A DNA stretch of 64,000 nucleotides from Pseudomonas protegens CHA0 (GTDB taxonomy: Bacteria > Pseudomonadota > Gammaproteobacteria > Pseudomonadales > Pseudomonadaceae). Positions 35,086 through 43,978 of this stretch are shown here, in pieces. Every line of letters begins with the position of its first letter. Position 1 is the first letter of the stretch. The notes beneath the pieces were generated by a model. That model saw nothing but the letters and a program-made list of their open reading frames with translations, had not been told where the DNA came from and searched no databases. Both the position numbers and the translations under genes were made by a program. The DNA is taken from the NCBI RefSeq assembly GCF_000397205.1, contig NC_021237.1:4757501-4821500 (forward strand), written 5' to 3'.

Positions 35086-36498
35086 TTAGAGGCTGGCCAC
35101 TGCCGCCGCTACGGCTTTGCTGAAGATCTGGGCCACCTGGTCGATCTGCGCTGCGGTGATTACCAGCGGCGGCAGGAAACGCACCACGGCGCCGTGGCGC
35201 CCGCCCAGCTCCAGGATCAGCCCGCGCTTGAGGCATTCGCGCTGCACCAGCGGTGCCAGGCGCGCATGCTGGGGTGGATGGCCCTGGGCATCCGGCACGC
35301 CGGCCGGGTCCACCAGCTCTACCCCGAGCATCAGGCCACGACCACGGATATCCCCCAGTTGCGGGAAGTCGCGCTGCAGGATCAGCAGGTGCTCGCGCAA
35401 GCGCTCGCCCATGGCCGCCGCGTGCTCGGGCACCCGGTGTTCCTTGAGGTAGCGCATCACCGCGGAACCGGTGGCCATGGCCATCTGATTGCCGCGGAAG
35501 GTGCCGGCGTGGGCACCCGGCTGCCAGGTGTCGAGCCAGTCGCGATAGACCATCACCGCCAGCGGCAGGCTGCCGCCGATGGCCTTGGACATCACCACCA
35601 CATCGGGAATGATCCCCGCGTGCTCAAAGGCGAACATCTTGCCGGTGCGACCGAAGCCGCTCTGGATTTCATCGACGATCAATGCCACCCCGGCCTTCTC
35701 GGTGATGCGGCGCACACCTTGCAGCCATTCCAGGTCGGCCGGGATCACCCCGCCCTCGCCCTGCACCGCCTCGACAATCACTGCCGCTGGCAGGGCCACC
35801 CCGGCTTCCGGATCGGTGAGCAGGTTTTCCAGGTAATGCAGGTTGACCTTGACCCCTTCGGCGCCCCCCAGCCCGAACGGGCAGCGGTAGTCATAGGGGA
35901 ACGGCAGGAACTGCACGCCGTTGTTCAGCAGCCCGGCCAGGGCGCGCTTGGGCCCCAGGCTGCCCATCAGGCTCAGCGCACCCTGGCTCATGCCGTGGTA
36001 ACCGCCCTGGAACGACAGCACGGTGCTGCGCCCGGTAGCGGTGCGCGTAAGCTTCAGCGCGGCTTCCACTGCATCGGTGCCGGTGGGGCCGCAGAACTGG
36101 ATCCTGGCCTCGCCAGCCAGGGCCTCGGGCAACAGGCCGAACAGGTCCTGGACGAACTGGTCCTTGACCGGGGTGGTCAGGTCCAGGGTCAACAGCGGCA
36201 ATTCATCGGCCAGCACCTGCTGGATCGCGGCGATCACCACCGGGTGATTGTGGCCCAGGGCCAAAGTCCCGGCACCGGCCAGGCAATCGATGAAACGCCG
36301 GCCCTCGACGTCTTCGACGTGAATGCCGCTGGCCCGCTTCAGGGCCAGGGGAATGCGCCGTGGATAACTGCGGGCATTGGATTCCTGGCGGCTCTGGCGG
36401 GCCAGCAGGGGCGACTCGTCGAACTGGTAAAGCGTCTCTTGCGGGGCGGCGCCAAGGCCCACCGGCGAATCTTCCATCAGGCTGGTAACGGCTGACAT
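35086..36498 (-). CDS. pvdH: diaminobutyrate-2-oxoglutarate aminotransferase
   Basis: 470 residues, class III PLP aminotransferase. PLP lysine K305 lies in VVMSKAIGGSLPLAV, VDEIQSGFGRTGKMFAF holds the PLP aspartate, and FCGPTGTDAVEAALKL is the phosphate region. It makes L-2,4-diaminobutyrate from aspartate semialdehyde, the third residue used by PvdL. I start at ATG 36498 (MSAVTSLMEDSPVGLG), with GAGGG 9 nt upstream; the open frame extends 20 residues further. An exact PvdS box lies about 100 bp upstream. Confidence 0.9.
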   Translation of the reverse strand: MSAVTSLMEDSPVGLGAAPQETLYQFDESPLLARQSRQESNARSYPRRIPLALKRASGIHVEDVEGRRFIDCLAGAGTLALGHNHPVVIAAIQQVLADELPLLTLDLTTPVKDQFVQDLFGLLPEALAGEARIQFCGPTGTDAVEAALKLTRTATGRSTVLSFQGGYHGMSQGALSLMGSLGPKRALAGLLNNGVQFLPFPYDYRCPFGLGGAEGVKVNLHYLENLLTDPEAGVALPAAVIVEAVQGEGGVIPADLEWLQGVRRITEKAGVALIVDEIQSGFGRTGKMFAFEHAGIIPDVVVMSKAIGGSLPLAVMVYRDWLDTWQPGAHAGTFRGNQMAMATGSAVMRYLKEHRVPEHAAAMGERLREHLLILQRDFPQLGDIRGRGLMLGVELVDPAGVPDAQGHPPQHARLAPLVQRECLKRGLILELGGRHGAVVRFLPPLVITAAQIDQVAQIFSKAVAAAVASL

Positions 36499-36595
36499 GT
36501 CTCGAACCCTCACGCTGCAATTTGAGCAAAACGGCCACCGGCCGGATGCGCAGCCCAAGCGCGGGCGCGCACTGACAGGTTTTCCTGTTCTAAAA

Positions 36596-36619
36596 ACGCT
36601 TCAGCGCGGTGGGGATTTA
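36596..36619 (-). promoter_or_regulatory. PvdS iron-starvation box for pvdH
   Basis: On the minus strand the sequence reads TAAAT-N16-CGT, an exact match to the PvdS promoter consensus (-35 TAAAT, -10 CGT), 98 bp from the pvdH ATG. Confidence 0.82.
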
Positions 36620-36653
36620 CACCCCGGGGCGAGGAAATTGCACATGCCGCCCC

Positions 36654-36717
36654 GTAGGAGCCAGCTTGCTGGCGAAGGCGGTCTCAAGGGCCCCTTCGCT
36701 GGCAAGCCGGCTCCTAC
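36654..36717. repeat. REP pair (inverted)
   Basis: GTAGGAGCCAGCTTGCTGGCGAAGG faces cgctggcaagccggctcctac, between the PvdS box of pvdH and the 3' end of the sensor kinase gene. Confidence 0.88.
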
Positions 36718-36733
36718 AGGGGAAGGTGATGGG

Positions 36734-38059
36734 TCAGGCGCGGTGGGCAGGCAGGGTCAGCTCGACTCGCAGGCCATCGGGGCGGCTGTCGAAATTCAGC
36801 TCGCAACCACAACGCTGGACGATGGCCTGGACAATCGCCAGGCCCAGGCCACAGCCACTGCTCTGGCTGTCGCGCCAGAAGCGCTGGGTCAGGTGCTGCA
36901 AGTCTTGCGCGGGAATGCCCGAGCCATGGTCGCGGACCTGGAAACGCACCCGGGCGCCGACTGTCTCCAGGTTCAGCTCCACCGGGCATTCTTCAGGGGT
37001 GTGGCGCAGTGCGTTGTCCAGCAAGTTGCGCAAGGCAGCGATGGCCAGGGTCGAGGGCATTTCCACCGCAGCCTCGCCGGCCTTGCCGTGCATATGCAGC
37101 TTGACCCGGGCCCGAGCGCCCACGGCGGCGTCCTGGATCGCCAGGCGCGCCACCTGTTCGGCAGTACAGTGCACGCCGTCGTCGAACGACAGGCTGCCCT
37201 CGACCCGGGCCAGCAACAGCAACTGCTCCAGGGTGCGGTGCATGCGGTCGGCGCCCTCCTCGGCCCGGGCCAGGGACTGATCCCGGGCCGCACCTTCGGT
37301 CATGCGCGCCACTTGCAGGTGGGTCTTGATCGCGGTCAGCGGGCTGCGCAATTCGTGGGCGGCGTCACCGGTCAGGCGCCGTTCGCGCTCGATGGTCTTG
37401 GCAATGCGCTGGAACAGCTGGTTCTGGGTTTCCAGCAGCGGCCGCAGCTCGCTGGGCATGGGCTGGATCTGCAACGGTTCCAGGGAGTCGGCGCTGCGGC
37501 GCATCAGCGCGTCACGAATCCGGTTCAGCGGGGCCAGGCTCTGGCCGATGCCCAGCCACAGCAGCCACAGGCAGCCGAGCAGGGCCACGCCCACCGGCAC
37601 CGAAGCCGCCAGCAGCACCGACATGTTCAGGGCTTCGCGCTCGACCTGGCGATCCGCGGTGGTGATGCGCATGTCGCCGCGCACCAGGGTGAAGGTGCGC
37701 CAGGGCGCGCCGTCGATCATCTGGTCGTGAAAGCCCAGTTTCTCGGCTTCCAGCGGGTGCTCCGGAGTGCTGTGGCTGCGGGCCAGGATCTGCCCGCGCA
37801 GGGAACTGACCTGGCAGGCCATGCCGCCGGGGATGGTCAGGGCCGCGCTGTTGATCTGGTTGCTCGGGCCATGGGACGGCAGCGCCGGCATCTGCTCCAG
37901 CAGCCCGGCGACCATGCGCGCCGAGGCGACCAGTCGCTGGTCCAGGGAAAACATCATCTGGTTGCGCAGGTCACTGAGCATCCAGGCCGCGGCCAGGGCC
38001 CAGATCAGGATGAAGGCAGCGCCCAGGGTCATGCTCAGGCGCAGGCGCAGGCTTCTCAC
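36734..38059 (-). CDS. sensor histidine kinase (partner of DsbR-like regulator)
   Basis: 441 residues. Two membrane helices (about 10-30 and 160-185) bracket a periplasmic sensor of roughly 130 residues, followed by a HAMP-like linker, phosphoacceptor H235 in GDAAHELRSPLTAIKTHL, N box NLLDNALRHTP and G boxes DHGSGI and GCGLGLAI. It starts at GTG 38059 directly after the regulator's stop. It is encoded opposite a dsbD-type operon, the arrangement of P. aeruginosa PA2480/PA2479 (reported there as the copper-responsive DsbRS pair). The signal here is inferred from that synteny. Confidence 0.88.
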   Translation of the reverse strand: MRSLRLRLSMTLGAAFILIWALAAAWMLSDLRNQMMFSLDQRLVASARMVAGLLEQMPALPSHGPSNQINSAALTIPGGMACQVSSLRGQILARSHSTPEHPLEAEKLGFHDQMIDGAPWRTFTLVRGDMRITTADRQVEREALNMSVLLAASVPVGVALLGCLWLLWLGIGQSLAPLNRIRDALMRRSADSLEPLQIQPMPSELRPLLETQNQLFQRIAKTIERERRLTGDAAHELRSPLTAIKTHLQVARMTEGAARDQSLARAEEGADRMHRTLEQLLLLARVEGSLSFDDGVHCTAEQVARLAIQDAAVGARARVKLHMHGKAGEAAVEMPSTLAIAALRNLLDNALRHTPEECPVELNLETVGARVRFQVRDHGSGIPAQDLQHLTQRFWRDSQSSGCGLGLAIVQAIVQRCGCELNFDSRPDGLRVELTLPAHRA

Positions 38060-38737
38060 TTAGCGGTTCTCCTCACCGTCGGCCGGGCCCAGGCGATAGC
38101 CGAGGCCGCGCACGGTTTCAACGATGCCGTTGCCGAGTTTGCGCCGCAGGTGGTGGATGTGCACATTCAGCGCGTTGCTCTCCAGCTCATCGTTGAAACC
38201 GTAGACGCTGTCCTTGAGTTGCTCGCTGGACAGCACCCGGCCACGGTTGTGCAGCAGAGCCTGGAGCAGGGATTGCTCGCGCCGCGAGAGGTCCACCGGT
38301 TGGCCACCGAGCAGGGTTTCCCGGGTGCTCGGGTCATAGGTCAGGCGTCCGTGTTCAATGAGGTTGACGCTGCGCCCCGCCACCCGGCGCAACAGGGTGT
38401 GCAGGCGCGCCGCCAGTTCCCGCAGGTCGAACGGCTTGAGCAGGTAATCGTCGGCACCGGCCTGCAAGCCATCGACCCGATCGGTCACCGAGTCGCGGGC
38501 GGTGAGGATCAGCACCGGAATCTCCAGGCCCTGCTGGCGCTGCTGCTTGAGCAGCTTCAAACCGTCTTCATCCGGCAGGCCAAGATCCAGTACCATCACG
38601 TCGAAATCGGCCACGCCGAGCATGGCCCGCGCTGCCGAAGCGGTGGCCACATGCTCGACCGTCAGGCCCTGGGCCGTGAGGCCGGCGACTATCCCGCTGG
38701 CAATCAGCTCATCATCTTCACAGACAAGTACGTGCAT
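38060..38737 (-). CDS. OmpR-family response regulator (DsbR-like)
   Basis: 225 residues. Receiver domain with acidic pair E7/D8/D9, phosphoacceptor D51 in MVLDLGLPDEDG and the conserved K in YLLKPFDLRELAAR, then a winged-helix DNA-binding domain ending GNGIVETVRGLGYRLG. Start ATG 38737 has AGGACC upstream and gives the standard receiver N-terminus; the longer open frame has no support. It is divergent from dsbD with direct repeats between them. Confidence 0.9.
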   Translation of the reverse strand: MHVLVCEDDELIASGIVAGLTAQGLTVEHVATASAARAMLGVADFDVMVLDLGLPDEDGLKLLKQQRQQGLEIPVLILTARDSVTDRVDGLQAGADDYLLKPFDLRELAARLHTLLRRVAGRSVNLIEHGRLTYDPSTRETLLGGQPVDLSRREQSLLQALLHNRGRVLSSEQLKDSVYGFNDELESNALNVHIHHLRRKLGNGIVETVRGLGYRLGPADGEENR

Positions 38738-38760
38738 GGTCGGTCCTGTACAAAGGCGTT

Positions 38761-38786
38761 GATTAAGCGGGCTGCGGATTAAGCGG
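38761..38786. promoter_or_regulatory. 10-bp direct repeat upstream of the response regulator
   Basis: GATTAAGCGG occurs twice (38761-38770 and 38777-38786), 16 bp apart start to start, in the leader of the regulator gene. It could be an autoregulatory site. Position and repetition are the only evidence. Confidence 0.35.
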
Positions 38787-38824
38787 ACATTATGCCCGCC
38801 GTTTCCTGGCCACAAGCCAAGTAT

Positions 38825-38844
38825 GGTTAATCATCGGTTAATCA
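38825..38844. promoter_or_regulatory. direct repeats, probable response-regulator binding site for dsbD
   Basis: GGTTAATCA (38825-38833) is repeated exactly at 38836-38844. The 11-bp period, one DNA turn, is typical of OmpR-family regulator sites. It lies 46 bp before the dsbD ATG in the divergent promoter region. Confidence 0.6.
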
Positions 38845-38890
38845 GGACCGGCCATTGTGCTCGCAACTTGCACCGGTTTAAGGCTTGGCC

Positions 38891-40642
38891 ATGCGTCGAT
38901 TGTTTCTCCTGTTGTTCATGCTCTTCACCACACTGGCGCACGCCGGCAACAACCCGTTCGAGGTCAAGCCCGACTTCCTGCCGGTGGGCAAGGCCTTCGT
39001 CTTCACCTCCGAGCGCCTGCCTTCGGGGGAAACCCAGCTGTTCTGGCAGATCGCCGACGGCTACTACCTGTATCAGAAGCGCCTGAAGTTCGACGGCGTG
39101 GCGCCAGAGCTGCAACCCACCCTGCCGGCCGGTGAAGACCACAGCGACGAATTCTTCGGCCAGCAGACGGTGTATCGCCAGGGCCTGGAAGTGAAGCTGC
39201 CGGCCGCCGCCAGCGGCAAGGTCAAGCTGGGCTGGCAGGGCTGTGCCGACGCCGGCCTGTGCTACCCGCCGCAAACCCTGGAAGTGGACCTGGGCGGTGC
39301 GCCCACAGTCGCTGCCGCCAACTCTGCGACAACCAGCAACGGCTCGGCCCAGGACCAGTTGCTGGCCAATGAGCTGCAACAGAAATCATGGGGCCTGGGC
39401 CTGCTGGCCTTCTTCGGCTTCGGCCTGCTGCTGGCCTTCGCCCCTTGCTCACTGCCGATGTTGCCGATTCTCGCCGGCATGGTCGTCGGCAGCGGCGCCA
39501 GCCCGCGCCGCGGTTTGGCCCTGGCCTCAAGCTACGTGCTGTGCATGGCCCTGGTGTATGCCGGCATGGGGGTGATCGCCGCCCTGCTGGGCAGCAACCT
39601 GCAGGCCTGGCTGCAACAACCCTGGGTGCTGGGCAGTTTCGCCGCCCTGTTCGTGCTGCTGTCGCTGCCGATGTTCGGTTTCTTTGAATTGCAGATGCCC
39701 GCAGTCCTGCGCGACCGCCTGGAAGGTGCCAGTCGCCAGCGCCAGGGCGGTAGCCTGATCGGCTGTGGCGCTCTCGGCGCGCTGTCTGCGCTGCTGGTGG
39801 GCCCGTGCATGACCGCGCCCCTGGCCGGTGGCCTGCTGTACATCGCCCAGACCGGCAATGCCCTGTTTGGCGGCCTGGCGCTGTTCGCCCTGGGCCTGGG
39901 CATCGGCCTGCCCCTGCTGTTGCTGGTGACCGTGGGCAACCGCTTCCTGCCCAAGCCGGGGCCGTGGATGAACCTGCTCAAGGGCGTGTTCGGCTTCCTG
40001 TTCCTGGGCACCGCCATCTACATGCTGCGCCCGGTACTGAACCCCGGCCTGTGGATGGGGCTGTGGGGCGCCCTGGCTCTGGTGGTGGCCTACTGCGCCT
40101 GGCAGCAACGGGCGATTGCCGGCCGCTTGCTGCACCTGTTCGGTGCCGGCGCGCTGCTGTTCGCGGCCTGGGGCGGCATGCTGCTGGTGGGTGCCGCCGG
40201 TGGCGGCGACGACCTATGGCGGCCGCTTAAGGTCTACAGCGGTGGCCCTGTGGCCAATAGCGTCACGGCCCATGATGCCTTCACCACGGTGAAGTCCCCC
40301 GCCGAGCTGCAAGGCGCCCTGGACAGCGCCCGGGCCCAGGGCCAGTGGGTGCTGCTGGACTACTACGCCGACTGGTGCGTGTCCTGCAAGATCATGGAGA
40401 AAACCGTGTTCGGCCAGCCTCAGGTGCTGGAGGCCCTGAAGGATGTGCGCCTGCTGCGCCTGGACGTGACCCTGGACAACGCCGACGGCCGCGAACTCCT
40501 GAGCCGCTACAAGGTGCCGGGGCCACCGAGCATGCTGTGGATCGGCCCGGACGGCAGTGAACGCCGCAGCCAGCGCATCACCGGCGAAGTGGATGCCAAC
40601 GCCTTCCTGCAACGCTGGACCCAGACCCGGGAAGCCCGTTGA
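38891..40642 (+). CDS. dsbD: thiol:disulfide interchange protein DsbD
   Basis: 583 residues. Sec signal to about residue 18 (AHA|GNN), periplasmic alpha domain with C118/C124, eight-helix membrane domain with the redox pair C186 (FAPCSLPML) and C306 (GPCMTAPLAG), and a C-terminal thioredoxin-like gamma domain with W495-C496-V-S-C499. It carries electrons from cytoplasmic thioredoxin to periplasmic DsbG-type proteins. Start ATG 38891 with AAGG upstream; a TTG six bases earlier is possible. First gene of a dsbD/TlpA-like/dsbG operon corresponding to P. aeruginosa PA2478-PA2476. Confidence 0.92.
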   Translation: MRRLFLLLFMLFTTLAHAGNNPFEVKPDFLPVGKAFVFTSERLPSGETQLFWQIADGYYLYQKRLKFDGVAPELQPTLPAGEDHSDEFFGQQTVYRQGLEVKLPAAASGKVKLGWQGCADAGLCYPPQTLEVDLGGAPTVAAANSATTSNGSAQDQLLANELQQKSWGLGLLAFFGFGLLLAFAPCSLPMLPILAGMVVGSGASPRRGLALASSYVLCMALVYAGMGVIAALLGSNLQAWLQQPWVLGSFAALFVLLSLPMFGFFELQMPAVLRDRLEGASRQRQGGSLIGCGALGALSALLVGPCMTAPLAGGLLYIAQTGNALFGGLALFALGLGIGLPLLLLVTVGNRFLPKPGPWMNLLKGVFGFLFLGTAIYMLRPVLNPGLWMGLWGALALVVAYCAWQQRAIAGRLLHLFGAGALLFAAWGGMLLVGAAGGGDDLWRPLKVYSGGPVANSVTAHDAFTTVKSPAELQGALDSARAQGQWVLLDYYADWCVSCKIMEKTVFGQPQVLEALKDVRLLRLDVTLDNADGRELLSRYKVPGPPSMLWIGPDGSERRSQRITGEVDANAFLQRWTQTREAR

Positions 40643-41505
40643 TGCTGACCTTTACCATCGGCACCTTTGCCATCGCCCTCAACCACCTGCTGCTGATCAG
40701 TGCCCTGGCCCTGGCCACCCTGGTGGGCTGGCGCGTGGCCAAGCGCGGCGGTGACAACCCCGAATCCGTGCTGTTCAGCCTGTTCCTTTTGGGCATGCTC
40801 GCCGCCCGGGTCAGTTTCGTGCTCGCTTACTGGAAGCACTACCAACACGACCTGTGGATGATCATCGACCTGCGCGACGGCGGCTTCCTGGCCTGGCCGG
40901 GGGTGATCGTCATGCTCCTGGCGGCCCTGGCCTGGGGCTGGAAACGCCCGGCGCTGCGCCGCCCATTGGGTGCCGGGGTGGCCAGCGGCCTGGCCTTCTG
41001 GCTGCTGGCGACCCTGGCCCTGACCCTCTACGACCAGGGCACGCGCCTGCCGGAGGTGGCCCTGCGCAACGCCGCCGGCGAAACCGTGCAACTCACCGAC
41101 TACCAGGGTGGCCCGCTGGTGATCAACCTCTGGGCCACCTGGTGCCCACCGTGCCGGCGGGAGATGCCGGTGCTGGAGAGAGCCCAGCAGCAACGCCCGG
41201 ACCTGACCTTCCTGTTCGTCAACCAGGCCGAAAGCATGCAAAGCGTCAGCACCTTCCTGGCCACCCAGGACCTGAACCTGAACAACGTGCTGTTCGACGG
41301 CAGTGGCCGCCTGGGCAAGGCCGTGGGCTCCATGGCCCTGCCGACTACGCTGTTCTATAGCGCCGATGGCCGCCTGCTGGGCAGCCACCTGGGGGAACTC
41401 TCGGAAGCCAGCCTGGCCCGGGCCCTGGAAAACTTCGACGGCGCCCACCCAACCTCGGTCGCCCCTTCAAGGAAACTGCCATGCCCTTCATCCGCCACTT
41501 GCTGA
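40642..41505 (+). CDS. membrane-anchored TlpA/DsbE-like thioredoxin protein
   Basis: 287 residues. The first ~125 residues form three to four membrane helices resembling an Lgt-like domain, followed by a periplasmic thioredoxin fold with INLWATWCPPCRREMP (C168/C171) and cis-Pro ALPTTLF. It probably receives electrons from DsbD to reduce periplasmic thiols. The ATG overlaps the dsbD stop (TGATG), and the gene overlaps dsbG by 25 bp. It corresponds to PA2477 (DsbE-like). Confidence 0.87.
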   Translation: MLTFTIGTFAIALNHLLLISALALATLVGWRVAKRGGDNPESVLFSLFLLGMLAARVSFVLAYWKHYQHDLWMIIDLRDGGFLAWPGVIVMLLAALAWGWKRPALRRPLGAGVASGLAFWLLATLALTLYDQGTRLPEVALRNAAGETVQLTDYQGGPLVINLWATWCPPCRREMPVLERAQQQRPDLTFLFVNQAESMQSVSTFLATQDLNLNNVLFDGSGRLGKAVGSMALPTTLFYSADGRLLGSHLGELSEASLARALENFDGAHPTSVAPSRKLPCPSSATC

Positions 41506-42248
41506 GCCTGTCTCTGGGCGCGGCGTTGCTCAACGCCCCACTGCTACAGGCCGAGGAACTGCCTGCGCCCATCCGCAAGATCGAAGAAAAAGGTGCCAAG
41601 ATCATCGGCAGCTTCGACGCCCCGGACGGCCTCAAGGGCTACGCCGCGCAGTACCAGAACCGCGGCATGACCCTGTACCTCACCCCTGACGGCAAGCACG
41701 TGCTGCTGGGCAACCTCTACGATGCCGACGGCAAGGACCTGAGCGCCGAACCGTTGCAGAAACTGGTCTACGCGCCCATGGCCAAGGAAGTCTGGGGCAA
41801 CCTGGAAAAGAGCAACTGGATCGCCGACGGCAAGGCCGATGCACCACGCATCGTCTACCTGTTCAGCGACCCCAACTGCCCCTACTGCAACATGTTCTGG
41901 GAACAGGCACGGCCCTGGGTCAAGGCCGGCAAAGTGCAGCTGCGGCATATCATGGTGGGCATCATCCGCGAAGACAGCCCGGGCAAATCCGCTGCGCTGC
42001 TAGCCGCCAAGGACCCGCAACAGGCCTTGCAGGATCATGAAAAGGCCGGCAAGGGCAGCGCCCTGAAACCCCTGGCCAGTATTCCTGCAGCGGTCCAGGC
42101 CAAACTCGACGCCAACATGAAATTGATGGAAGAGCTGGAGCTATCGGCGACCCCGGCGATCTTCTACCTCGACGACAAGGGCGAACTGCAACAACAGCAG
42201 GGCGCCCCGGCCCCGGGCAAACTGACCCAGATCCTCGGTCCGAAATAA
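41481..42248 (+). CDS. dsbG: thiol:disulfide interchange protein DsbG
   Basis: 255 residues. A Sec signal (HLLSLSLGAALLNAPLLQA) is followed by a dimerisation domain and a thioredoxin fold with C133-P-Y-C136 in FSDPNCPYCNMFW and the cis-Pro segment SATPAIFYLD. DsbG protects single cysteines and isomerises disulfides in the periplasm, kept reduced by DsbD. AAGGAAA precedes the ATG inside the upstream gene. Last gene of the operon; REP elements follow. Confidence 0.9.
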   Translation: MPFIRHLLSLSLGAALLNAPLLQAEELPAPIRKIEEKGAKIIGSFDAPDGLKGYAAQYQNRGMTLYLTPDGKHVLLGNLYDADGKDLSAEPLQKLVYAPMAKEVWGNLEKSNWIADGKADAPRIVYLFSDPNCPYCNMFWEQARPWVKAGKVQLRHIMVGIIREDSPGKSAALLAAKDPQQALQDHEKAGKGSALKPLASIPAAVQAKLDANMKLMEELELSATPAIFYLDDKGELQQQQGAPAPGKLTQILGPK

Positions 42249-42264
42249 CCCCGCACCCTCCCCC

Positions 42265-42346
42265 GTAGGAGCCGGCTTGCCGGCGACGGCGTCCGTCAGG
42301 CTGGCGCCCGGCTTGCGGGCCTCTTCGCTGGCAAGCCAGCTCCTAC
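42265..42346. repeat. REP pair, first copy of a tandem 99-bp duplication
   Basis: GTAGGAGCCGGCTTGCCGGCG faces cgctggcaagccagctcctac. The spacer gtccgtcaggctggcgcc is shared with the next copy. Confidence 0.88.
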
Positions 42347-42363
42347 AACGCGTATCCCCACCC

Positions 42364-42445
42364 GTAGGAGCCGGCTTGCCGGCGAAAGCGTCCGTCAGGC
42401 TGGCGCCCGGCTTGCGGGCCCCTTCGCTGGCAAGCCAGCTCCTAC
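42364..42445. repeat. REP pair, second copy of the tandem duplication
   Basis: Nearly identical to the element 99 bp upstream, including the unusual spacer; a few substitutions only. Confidence 0.88.
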
Positions 42446-42462
42446 AACGGAAGAATCGGGCT

Positions 42463-43275
42463 TCAACCGTGGCGCTGTAAAAACGCCAGCAAGGCCCGGG
42501 TCACGAACTGCGGGTTTTCCCGGCTGGAAATATGCCCCGCCTCGGGCACCAGCTGGTAAGGGCAGCCAATGCGCTCAGCCATTTCGAGGGTTTCCGCAGG
42601 CGGCCGCGGCTGGTCCTGATCACCACACAGCAGCAAGGTGTTCTGCCCATCCAGGCGCTCCAGCTGATCCAGCACATCCGCCCGACTGAAGGTGATGCGC
42701 CCCATGGGAATCACGCTCGCGCGCAAACGCTCGGTCGGCAGCGCCGCGAGGCTGGCGCGAAAATCCTGGAACAGCGCCGACTGCCGATCGATACCCGGAC
42801 GGAAGAAAATCGGCACCACGATATCCAGCAGCGCTTCGGCGATCAGGCCGCTGTCCTCGATCTGTTGGAACAGGGAAAAGTAATACTGCCGGGTCGGCTC
42901 AGGCTCGGCGCCCAGGTAAGTGTCCATCAGCACCAACCCGTCGATGCGCTGCGGCGCCGCCAGGGCCAGACGCGCGCCCCACATGCCGCCCACCGACAAG
43001 CCCACCAGGGTCACCCGTTCGATCTGCAAATGATCGAGCAAGGCCAGCATCTGCCGCGCCACATCGTCCAGCGACGCGGTGCCTGCCGGCAACGGCCCGG
43101 ACTGGCCATGGCCCCACAGGTCCACCGCGATCACCCGATACTGCGCCGACAGCGCCTCGATCTGCGGCGCCCACATGCCGGTGTCCCACAAATAACTGCC
43201 GGCCAGGAACACCACCGGCCCCTGGCCCTGGTCGAGGTAGTGCAACGGTTGTCCATCGATGGTGGCGAAAGGCAT
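42463..43275 (-). CDS. alpha/beta hydrolase
   Basis: 270 residues. Oxyanion region VVFLAGSYLWDTGMW, nucleophile elbow GLSVGG (S94), acid GDQDQP and base EAGHISSREN: a complete catalytic triad of the alpha/beta-hydrolase fold, close to the 3-oxoadipate enol-lactonase-like branch. Cytoplasmic, no signal. Monocistronic. The substrate cannot be predicted from sequence. AGGAG lies upstream of the ATG. Confidence 0.87.
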   Translation of the reverse strand: MPFATIDGQPLHYLDQGQGPVVFLAGSYLWDTGMWAPQIEALSAQYRVIAVDLWGHGQSGPLPAGTASLDDVARQMLALLDHLQIERVTLVGLSVGGMWGARLALAAPQRIDGLVLMDTYLGAEPEPTRQYYFSLFQQIEDSGLIAEALLDIVVPIFFRPGIDRQSALFQDFRASLAALPTERLRASVIPMGRITFSRADVLDQLERLDGQNTLLLCGDQDQPRPPAETLEMAERIGCPYQLVPEAGHISSRENPQFVTRALLAFLQRHG

Positions 43276-43383
43276 GGGGTAGCTCCTGCAAGGAAATGAC
43301 GAAAAAGGTCCGACAGACTGTGCCGTGAAAAAAGCCCAGTCAATCGGACCCGTCCGACAAAACGTATCAGGAGATGCCCGGAT

Positions 43384-43740
43384 TCAAGGCCCGCGCTGAC
43401 CGTCGAGCAAGGCCTCCACCACGGCCCTGGCCATTTCCACGGAATGCACCATGGACCAGATCAGCCCGCGCTCCAGGCCGCTGCCCTGCTGGGTGATTTC
43501 ATCGCAGACCTCTTCGGCGCATTTGAGCAGCAGCGCCACATGCACCAAGGCCTCTTCGGCGCTGACGCCTTCGCGCACGCTGAACAGCGAGTCGGGGGAA
43601 ACGGGTTTGGCTTGGGTCGTGAGCTGGAACACCGCGGGGTCCAGCGGTTGCCGGGCCAGGGCCACGCGCAGGGTGGCGTTGGCGGCCTTGAGGGCGGGAT
43701 CGCGATAGGACGTGGGTGGATCGGGGACGAGCTTTTTCAT
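43384..43740 (-). CDS. small DUF6124-like protein
   Basis: 118 residues. It starts MKKLVPDPPTS, with a helical core (SAEEALVHVALLLKCAEEVCDEIT...SVEMARAVVEALL) resembling the pseudomonad DUF6124 family, whose function is unknown. The ATG at 43740 has GGAG 9 nt upstream; the open frame extends about 90 residues further into non-conserved sequence. Probably cytoplasmic. The 409 bp between it and the receptor gene hold only a hairpin (43955-43978). Confidence 0.65.
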   Translation of the reverse strand: MKKLVPDPPTSYRDPALKAANATLRVALARQPLDPAVFQLTTQAKPVSPDSLFSVREGVSAEEALVHVALLLKCAEEVCDEITQQGSGLERGLIWSMVHSVEMARAVVEALLDGQRGP

Positions 43741-43954
43741 GGTGTAACTCCGATATGAACTCAAAGGAGCCGTCACCGTTCGCTTGCACACGAATAGGGT
43801 GGCAGCCGTACGCAGGTGTGCAAGACCGGGCATATCGGAACCCGGCAGACTCGAAAGTCTCCCACGCACGGCTGCCATAACGCAGAAACAACGGGCAAAA
43901 AACCCCGAACTGCTTTTGACAACGATGCGCCGACATGACCGGACTTGCACATCC

Positions 43955-43978
43955 GAGCCATCGATTGAGCGATGGCTC
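43955..43978. other. 9-bp perfect inverted repeat
   Basis: GAGCCATCG and CGATGGCTC flank a six-base loop (ATTGAG). There is no T-run, so it is not an obvious terminator. It lies in the 409-bp intergenic region 43741-44149, where I saw no gene. Confidence 0.5.

Noticed and set aside
42265..42445. Regularly repeated palindromic units that could suggest a small CRISPR array
   Set aside because: The units are REP pairs also found singly across the window, the spacers are identical rather than unique, and no cas genes are present.
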